NCBI GenBank assembly: GCA_002715665.1
Contig: PAZO01000012.1
Coordinates: 66,192-77,582 of the forward strand
Reading direction: 5' to 3'
DNA from: Chloroflexota bacterium
GTDB lineage: Bacteria; Chloroflexota; Dehalococcoidia; SAR202; GCA-002694895
DNA length: 11,391 nt
Shown: in pieces, positions 7,257-11,391 of the stretch
Layout of the letters: the number at the start of each line of letters is the position of its first letter
Position numbering within the stretch: position 1 is the first letter of the stretch
Program-made: the position numbers and the translations under genes
The notes under the pieces: model-generated
What the model was told of the DNA's origin: nothing
Seen by the model: only the letters and a program-made list of their open reading frames with translations
The model's database searches: none

Positions 7257-8840
7257 TTATTTATTTTTACTAAATTTTACCTTTATATCTTCTGTATGTA
7301 TAGATAGATATGTTGGTATAGCAATTATAATTATTAAAAGTAAACCTGCTAAGCCCGCGGAAGAGAAATTAGCTTCCTCCAATCCATCCCAAATTACTGT
7401 TGATAATGTATGAAAATTAAGAGGTGCTAAAACCAAAGTTACAGGCAATTCTTTTGCAGTTAATATAAAAACGTTTAATAATCCTTTTCTAATACCGGGA
7501 GCATATAAAGGCAATGAAATTTTATAAAAAGTTTCAAAATAACTTTTTCCTAATGATTTTGAAGCTATTGAATATCTTTCACCTACAAGTTCCGATGAAG
7601 TTCTAATTGGACCATAACCTGTAGAAAAAAATAAAACTATATATCCCATAATCAAAATTATCCAAGTTTGATATATAGAAAAAAAGTAATTGACAGAGAA
7701 ATATACAAAAGAAAGGGCAATTACCAATCCAGGAAGAGTGTAACCAAAATATATCAAATTTTCAAATGCTATTCGTAAACGATTATTATTTTTTGATAAA
7801 ACATCAATAATTAAGAAAGCCAAGATGATACATAATATTGCAGTAACAGAAGAACCAGTAAATGTATTGTAAATAGCATCTATTTTAATTGTTCCCATTA
7901 GTTCAACAATACTTAAGTTTGTTCTGAATATTAATTCAAAAATCATTATAAAAGGGATCAGAACGCTAATTATGGTAATAATTATAAGTGTTAGTTGTAC
8001 CAAAGAATGTTTGTTTTTGACATCATACAAATTTTGATTTATTAGTTCAGATGGTTTCTTTGAAATTTTACGCGAATTTAAAATAGACATATTAATTGCA
8101 TAAAATATAATAGGCAAGGATAATAATATTAAGATTAATGCATACGACGCTGCACCTTCCAAATCAAAAGATCTATACTTTGTATAAATAGCCAAAGTAA
8201 AAGTTTGGTATTGCATAGCTTGCACAGCGCCAAAATCGCTTAAAGTATATAGAGCTACTAGCACGCAGCCAGCATAAATTGATCCTTTGATGTTCGGTAA
8301 TATAATTTTCAAATATGTTTGATAATGATTTTTCCCAAGAACTCTAGATGCGCTTTCAAGTTTTCTATCTACTAATTTTAATCCTGTGCAAATATTTATG
8401 TATACATATGGGAAACATATAAAAGTTAAACACAACCAAGCACCAATAAATCCATATATATCTGGAAATCTGTCAATATTGAAAAAAATATTAAAAAAAT
8501 CGTATAGTTTGCCTTTAGGGCCATAAAATAAAATGAACAAATAACCTGCAAAATAACTTGGGATTACAAGTGGAATAACAAGTAAAACTCTCCACATTTT
8601 TGCAAATTTTATTTTAGCAATTTCTGTAGCCCATGACAGATATAAACCTAGTATCAATGTAGACAGAGTAACAGCGAAAACAAGTGAAGATGTATTTATT
8701 ATTAACTTAAGGTAACTTAGAGAAAATACATTCTGAAACGAATTAAATAAATCTACCAATCCATATGTAAATAAATATACCAGAGGTATGTTAAACAACA
8801 GTATTAGAAGACAAATAATTAACCCAATCAATCTTCTCAT
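7257..8840 (-). CDS. fbpB: Ferric iron ABC transporter, fused double permease
   Basis: This is a 527-residue integral membrane protein with about 12 predicted helices, made of two homologous permease halves in one chain, as in the FbpB/SfuB iron permeases. Each half has an EAA-type cytoplasmic loop that would contact the ATPase: LESASRVLGKNHYQTYLKI followed by LPNIKGSI (161-188), and YSIASKSLGKSYFETFYKI followed by LPLYAPGI (423-450). A hydrophilic Lys/Asn-rich linker at about 255-280 joins the halves. The ATG is preceded by GGAGA (8849-8845) with a four-base spacer, a stronger site than that of the ATPase gene. It lies 171 bp downstream of the binding-protein gene, with a hairpin terminator between them, so most of its expression probably comes from read-through of the upstream promoter. 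Confidence 0.92.
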   Translation of the reverse strand: MRRLIGLIICLLILLFNIPLVYLFTYGLVDLFNSFQNVFSLSYLKLIINTSSLVFAVTLSTLILGLYLSWATEIAKIKFAKMWRVLLVIPLVIPSYFAGYLFILFYGPKGKLYDFFNIFFNIDRFPDIYGFIGAWLCLTFICFPYVYINICTGLKLVDRKLESASRVLGKNHYQTYLKIILPNIKGSIYAGCVLVALYTLSDFGAVQAMQYQTFTLAIYTKYRSFDLEGAASYALILILLSLPIIFYAINMSILNSRKISKKPSELINQNLYDVKNKHSLVQLTLIIITIISVLIPFIMIFELIFRTNLSIVELMGTIKIDAIYNTFTGSSVTAILCIILAFLIIDVLSKNNNRLRIAFENLIYFGYTLPGLVIALSFVYFSVNYFFSIYQTWIILIMGYIVLFFSTGYGPIRTSSELVGERYSIASKSLGKSYFETFYKISLPLYAPGIRKGLLNVFILTAKELPVTLVLAPLNFHTLSTVIWDGLEEANFSSAGLAGLLLIIIIAIPTYLSIHTEDIKVKFSKNK

Positions 8841-8880
8841 TAGATCTCCAATTAATTAATTAATTATAAATATTAATTTA

Positions 8881-8937
8881 GAAAAAGAAAAGAAGAGCTT
8901 GTAAATGCTAATGTGAGGCGACATTTACAAGCTCTTC
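8881..8937 (-). terminator. Intrinsic terminator/attenuator between binding protein and permease genes
   Basis: Bases 8892-8907 and 8922-8937 form a perfect 16-bp inverted repeat around a 14-base loop (8908-8921). Read on the minus strand, the stem is followed at once by TTTTCTTTTTC (8891-8881), giving the T-rich tail of a rho-independent terminator. On the plus strand no T-run follows, so the signal is directional. It lies downstream of the lipoprotein gene but inside the operon. The C interruptions in the tail suggest partial rather than complete termination, letting some transcripts continue into the permease and ATPase genes. Confidence 0.8.
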
Positions 8938-9011
8938 CCTAAAAAAGCTGAACCACTTAATTTTAATAATACACAGTCAGTAGGTTAAACTAACTAAACT
9001 AAGTGATGGTT

Positions 9012-10136
9012 TTATTTTGGAAGTGCCCCAGCTTCTTGAAGTAACTTAACTGATCCTTGGATGTCAGCAAGATCAGATAAACTTATATTTGCTTTTGTTA
9101 TATCAGCCAATGGAGTCAACAGAGGATGTTGTTTAACACCTTCTATTAAAGGATATTCCCTGGTTGAATTAACAAAGTAATTCTGAGCAACTTTAGATAT
9201 CATAAAATCAACAAATTGTTGAGCATTATCTTTATTTTTTGCTGTGCTCATTATTCCTATTGGAGAAACCATAACTAAAGATCCTGGTCCACCAGAAGCC
9301 AAGTGAATGTTTCTTGCTTTAAACGCATCACCTTCACCGGCATCTAATACGAATTTATACAGGTAGTAATGGTTAACTAATCCTATATCGATTTCTGCTT
9401 TACCAGCAGCTTCTACTTGTGGAGTATTTTTAGGATAAACTTTTACATCGTTATCCATCATACACTTGACCCACGCCATAGCTTTATCTTCTCCCCACAT
9501 AGTTCTCATAGCAGTAAGCATTGTTTGGAATGAGGAGTTAGTTGGTGCCCATCCCATTTTACCTTTGAATTTTGGATCGCATAAGCTATTAAGATCTGTA
9601 ATATCTGCAGGGTTAACATTATCAGTATTGTAAACAATTGTTCTAGCTCGGCCAGAAACTCCAATCCATTTACCTTGGTTGGATTTTGCCCAATCAGGTA
9701 CTAATGCTAATGAATCTGCTGATACATTTTGAAGCATACCAATTACACTTCCAACCGCACCCGGATCTTGTGCATAGAATACGTCAGCTGGAGTTTTATC
9801 ACCTTCTGACATAATTAAAGAAGCCATTTCTCCGCTGCTTCCATATTTTACTTCTACATTAATACCGCTGATAGCTTGAAATTGTTCTATAATTGGTCCA
9901 ACAAGACTTTCTTTTCGGCCTGAGTAAATTACCAAGCTGCCTTTATCACGATCAACTTCTTTTACAACTTCAACTTCTTTTACAACTTCAACTTCTTTTA
10001 CAACTTCAACTTCTTTTACAACTTCAACTGGAACTTCTTTTACAACTTCGACTGTTTCTGTTTCAGTACAAGCTATAGTAAAAGCCATTAAAGATGTAAG
10101 AGCTACTAAAGTAGATAATCTGAAAATTTTATTCAT
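9012..10136 (-). CDS. fbpA: Ferric iron-binding lipoprotein of an ABC importer
   Basis: This is a 374-residue extracellular solute-binding protein of the FbpA/FutA type. The N-terminus is a lipoprotein signal ending in FTIAC with Cys23 as the lipidation site. A low-complexity V/E/K linker follows (about 29-61), and the binding domain begins at GSLVIYSGRKE (66-76). NHYYLYK (255-261) carries the adjacent Tyr257-Tyr258 pair that in FbpA-family proteins coordinates Fe(III), which is why I favour ferric iron over polyamine or sulfate. Two cysteines in the mature domain (186 and 225) could form a disulfide. The ATG has AAGGTG (10149-10144) seven bases upstream. The gene is first in the operon, behind a strong promoter with an operator-like palindrome and ahead of a terminator hairpin, so it is probably the most abundant product. 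Manganese or another trivalent-metal ligand is less likely but not excluded. Confidence 0.9.
   Translation of the reverse strand: MNKIFRLSTLVALTSLMAFTIACTETETVEVVKEVPVEVVKEVEVVKEVEVVKEVEVVKEVDRDKGSLVIYSGRKESLVGPIIEQFQAISGINVEVKYGSSGEMASLIMSEGDKTPADVFYAQDPGAVGSVIGMLQNVSADSLALVPDWAKSNQGKWIGVSGRARTIVYNTDNVNPADITDLNSLCDPKFKGKMGWAPTNSSFQTMLTAMRTMWGEDKAMAWVKCMMDNDVKVYPKNTPQVEAAGKAEIDIGLVNHYYLYKFVLDAGEGDAFKARNIHLASGGPGSLVMVSPIGIMSTAKNKDNAQQFVDFMISKVAQNYFVNSTREYPLIEGVKQHPLLTPLADITKANISLSDLADIQGSVKLLQEAGALPK
9953..10048 (-). repeat. 18-bp tandem repeat encoding the lipoprotein linker
   Basis: Four perfect, consecutive copies of an 18-bp unit (plus-strand CAACTTCTTTTACAACTT) span 9953-10024. A related copy follows to 10048, changed by a six-base insertion that encodes the Pro-Val step. 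In protein terms this is VEVVKE repeated between the lipidated Cys and the folded domain. The unit is a multiple of three, so copy-number changes would alter linker length without breaking the frame. Confidence 0.95.
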
Positions 10137-10151
10137 TTATAAACACCTTAA

Positions 10152-10167
10152 ATTAATATATGTTAAT
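10152..10167. promoter_or_regulatory. Second operator-like palindrome in the fbpA leader
   Basis: ATTAATATATGTTAAT is a 16-bp inverted repeat with seven of eight pairs matching. It agrees with the palindrome at 10175-10190 at 13 of 16 positions, and the two are offset by 23 bp. It lies just downstream of the predicted transcription start and before the ribosome site, where a bound protein would block early elongation or cooperate with the upstream site. High AT content makes chance similarity possible, so support comes mainly from the pairing with the first site. Confidence 0.5.
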
Positions 10168-10174
10168 AACAGAG

Positions 10175-10190
10175 GTTAATATATATTAAC
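10175..10190. promoter_or_regulatory. Candidate operator palindrome overlapping the fbpA -10
   Basis: GTTAATATATATTAAC is a perfect 16-bp palindrome that covers the predicted -10 of the iron-transport operon, a typical repressor position. Its sequence does not resemble the classical Fur box or the DtxR/IdeR consensus. The regulator is therefore unknown, although an iron-responsive repressor is the natural guess for this operon. Confidence 0.55.
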
Positions 10191-10207
10191 TTGCAAACTT
10201 ATGTCAA
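10178..10207 (-). promoter_or_regulatory. Predicted promoter of the iron-transport operon
   Basis: A perfect TTGACA lies on the minus strand at 10207-10202. An 18-base spacer leads to TATATT (10183-10178); TATATA at a 16-base spacing is an alternative. The start would fall near 10171, giving a leader of about 35 bases that contains the second palindrome and the AAGGTG ribosome site. The -10 is embedded in the 10175-10190 palindrome. Confidence 0.6.
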
Positions 10208-10334
10208 CATAATTTTTCGAATTAAATGATATTAATACTAATTATTAGCATTTATTATTAAAAATTAATTATGCAAATAATTGTTTATAATGTGAAAATT
10301 GTCACTAGAAAATCTAATAGACTAATATTTAATG

Positions 10335-10364
10335 TTGAATTAGATAATTATAGGCTGATAAAAT
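10335..10364 (+). promoter_or_regulatory. Possible promoter of the membrane protein-hemH pair
   Basis: TTGAAT (10335-10340) and TAAAAT (10359-10364) are separated by 18 bases. The start would be near 10371, with a leader of about 45 bases ending in AAGGA (10404-10408). Both hexamers are imperfect and similar matches are common in AT-rich DNA, so the call is tentative. Confidence 0.35.
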
Positions 10365-10415
10365 TCTAAATTGTGAGGTAGTTTTAAATATCCGCTATTC
10401 TTTAAGGAACAAAAA

Positions 10416-11198
10416 ATGAAATCAATAGGCTTAACTACGACTGCTATTTCTCTTATATTAGGAGCTATTCTTATTACAATATTTAATTCACTGATACCAG
10501 TTAATGCTGCAAATCCTTTTGATTTCTCATTTGACCCCTCACAAACAAGTAAAGTAATCGACGCGACAACAGGAAATCAAGTTAACCTCAGAATATTCAG
10601 TATGTTATTAACATTAAGTACTTTATTAATTCCACTTGGATTAATTGGGATACTAAGGATTTCAGAAAAAGATGATAAAAAGAAATTAACTACATGGGGC
10701 TTCGTTTTGGCAATAATATCTGTAACAGTTTGGGCTATTACTTCAGGTGCCAATTTAGCTTTTGCTGGAGTTATCTCCGGAATGGTAAGTGCAACAAATG
10801 AATTAAATGCAGCACAATCGGCTTTAGCAGGTGCAACAGCTTCTAAAAATATGGCCTTAGTTGGACAAATGACAGGAGCGATAACAGGATTACAAATGGC
10901 CATGATGTCACTCACAATAACCGCTGGTACAATAAATGCAATTGGACTTGCATCTCACCAAATCGCTACTATTATATTTCTATTAGCAAACGTCTTACTA
11001 GGAATAGGAATGATTCAAACCAAACCTTTAAACAATATTGTATCTAAACTACTTTTGGTTGTTGGAGCTGTTGGGTTTATAATTTTATTGATATATCCTG
11101 TTAGTTCCGAACCAGGTTATGCATTAGGTGGGATTATATTGACTATTATAGCGTTGCTTTGGATGATTAAAGGAATAATCGTTTACAGATTAAAATAA
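10416..11198 (+). CDS. Multi-pass membrane protein of unknown function
   Basis: I do not recognise this 260-residue protein. It appears to have about seven hydrophobic segments, near residues 8-30, 60-82, 92-122, 155-177, 183-200, 208-228 and 234-256. The first could instead be a signal peptide cleaved near PVNA (28-31). A polar stretch (33-58) follows it, and a charged loop SEKDDKKK (83-90) would sit on the cytoplasmic side by the positive-inside rule. Between the third and fourth segments is an Ala/Ser/Thr/Asn-rich section with few charges (about 124-152). No catalytic or metal-binding motif is evident, and His is nearly absent. The ATG is supported by AAGGA seven bases upstream. It is divergent from the iron importer and ends 30 bp before hemH with no terminator between, so the two are probably co-transcribed. 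Confidence 0.75.
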   Translation: MKSIGLTTTAISLILGAILITIFNSLIPVNAANPFDFSFDPSQTSKVIDATTGNQVNLRIFSMLLTLSTLLIPLGLIGILRISEKDDKKKLTTWGFVLAIISVTVWAITSGANLAFAGVISGMVSATNELNAAQSALAGATASKNMALVGQMTGAITGLQMAMMSLTITAGTINAIGLASHQIATIIFLLANVLLGIGMIQTKPLNNIVSKLLLVVGAVGFIILLIYPVSSEPGYALGGIILTIIALLWMIKGIIVYRLK

Positions 11199-11228
11199 TA
11201 ATTAGTAAGCATGTGAGGTTATTAAATT

Positions 11229-11391
11229 ATGAAAAATGGTTACTTAATTCTTAATACTGGTACTCCAGATGAACCTACGATTCCTGCATTAAGAAGATAT
11301 TTAAAACAATTTTTATCTGACCCCGATATGCTTGATTATCCTTCAATTAGACCTGAAGAAAGTTCCAAAGGTTTAGATGTATTAAAAAACA
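11229..11391 (+). CDS. hemH: Ferrochelatase, 3'-truncated by window edge
   Basis: Only the first 54 codons are present. The N-terminus contains LNTGTPDEP and then [18 protein letters not shown], the hallmark opening of ferrochelatases, in which (I/L)xNxGTPDxP is followed by a helix ending in FLSD. The enzyme inserts Fe(II) into protoporphyrin IX, or into coproporphyrin III in some lineages, at the end of haem synthesis; the visible part cannot distinguish these. The catalytic His and Glu lie beyond the window. The ATG follows GAGGT (11215-11219) with a nine-base spacer, and the gene begins 30 bp after the membrane-protein gene. Its position across a shared regulatory region from an iron importer suggests linked control of iron supply and haem formation. 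Confidence 0.85.
   Translation, partial: MKNGYLILNTGTPDEPTIPALRRYLKQFLSDPDMLDYPSIRPEESSKGLDVLKN

Larger units (their letters stand above)
10137..10415. other. Divergent intergenic region between iron operon and membrane protein/hemH
   Basis: This 279-bp gap contains no convincing reading frame or structured RNA. The side nearest the iron genes holds the promoter and two palindromes described separately. The middle (about 10210-10330) is very AT-rich. It includes a TATAAT on the plus strand at 10286-10291 without a fitting -35, and otherwise I see nothing assignable. The side nearest the membrane-protein gene holds a tentative plus-strand promoter. Confidence 0.6.

Noticed and set aside
8951..9011. 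Second stem after fbpA (AACC/GGTT and ACTTA/TAAGT arms)
   Set aside because: The pairing is short, interrupted by a bulge and closes a loop of about 40 bases, with no T-run after it. The 8892-8937 hairpin explains termination better.
9893..10078. Plus-strand open frame rich in repeated Leu and Gln
   Set aside because: It is the antisense reading of the 18-bp repeats in the lipoprotein linker. It has no ribosome site, and the opposite strand is a clear FbpA-type gene.
10286..10291. Plus-strand TATAAT as the main promoter of the membrane protein gene
   Set aside because: No acceptable -35 lies 15-19 bases upstream and the leader would exceed 110 bases. TATAAT is expected by chance in such AT-rich DNA.
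10577..10915. Minus-strand open frame inside the unknown membrane protein gene
   Set aside because: It is an Ala/Pro/Ile-rich antisense shadow without a ribosome site. The plus-strand frame has a proper start and coherent membrane segments.

Overview
The window is AT-rich bacterial DNA with short intergenic gaps, overlapping gene ends and standard stop codons (TGA is used as a stop). The best clue to the host is the iron-binding lipoprotein at 9012-10136. Just after its lipid-anchored Cys it has a VEVVKEV/PVEVVKEV linker, a feature I associate with solute-binding lipoproteins of Chloroflexota. Together with the low GC and compact layout this suggests a streamlined, possibly marine Chloroflexota (SAR202/Dehalococcoidia-like). 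This is inference; no rRNA or other phylogenetic marker is present.

Layout. (1) 1-939 (+): the 3' part of a CCA tRNA nucleotidyltransferase gene, cut by the left edge. (2) 923-2311 (-): class II fumarase (fumC), convergent with and overlapping the cca tail by 17 bp, with a good promoter of its own. (3) 2447-6182 (+): a tightly coupled three-gene unit of a thiamine-diphosphate (ThDP) enzyme of the acetolactate-synthase superfamily, an alpha/beta hydrolase and an MFS transporter. The genes join through TAATG and ATGA overlaps, and the substrate is not known. (4) 6179-10136 (-): a complete ferric-iron ABC importer in the order binding lipoprotein, fused double permease, ATPase. (5) 10416-11391 (+), divergent from the iron operon: an unrecognised membrane protein followed 30 bp later by the start of ferrochelatase (hemH), cut by the right edge.

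How the parts fit. The iron operon has the clearest regulation. A consensus -35 (TTGACA) is followed by a -10 lying inside a perfect 16-bp palindrome, and a second palindrome with 13 of 16 identical bases lies 23 bp downstream in the leader. This looks like a repressor operator pair, plausibly metal-responsive. A 16-bp perfect hairpin with a T-rich tail separates the binding-protein gene from the permease gene, which would lower permease and ATPase expression relative to the lipoprotein. Iron import is divergent from the gene pair containing hemH, the enzyme that inserts iron into porphyrin, so the 279-bp divergent region may coordinate iron supply and haem synthesis. The ThDP enzyme/hydrolase/MFS unit is the best candidate for an undescribed pathway: it looks like uptake (or export) and C-C bond chemistry on a small organic acid. 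No tRNA, rRNA, CRISPR array, insertion sequence or phage gene was seen, and no gene-free stretch exceeds 300 bases.
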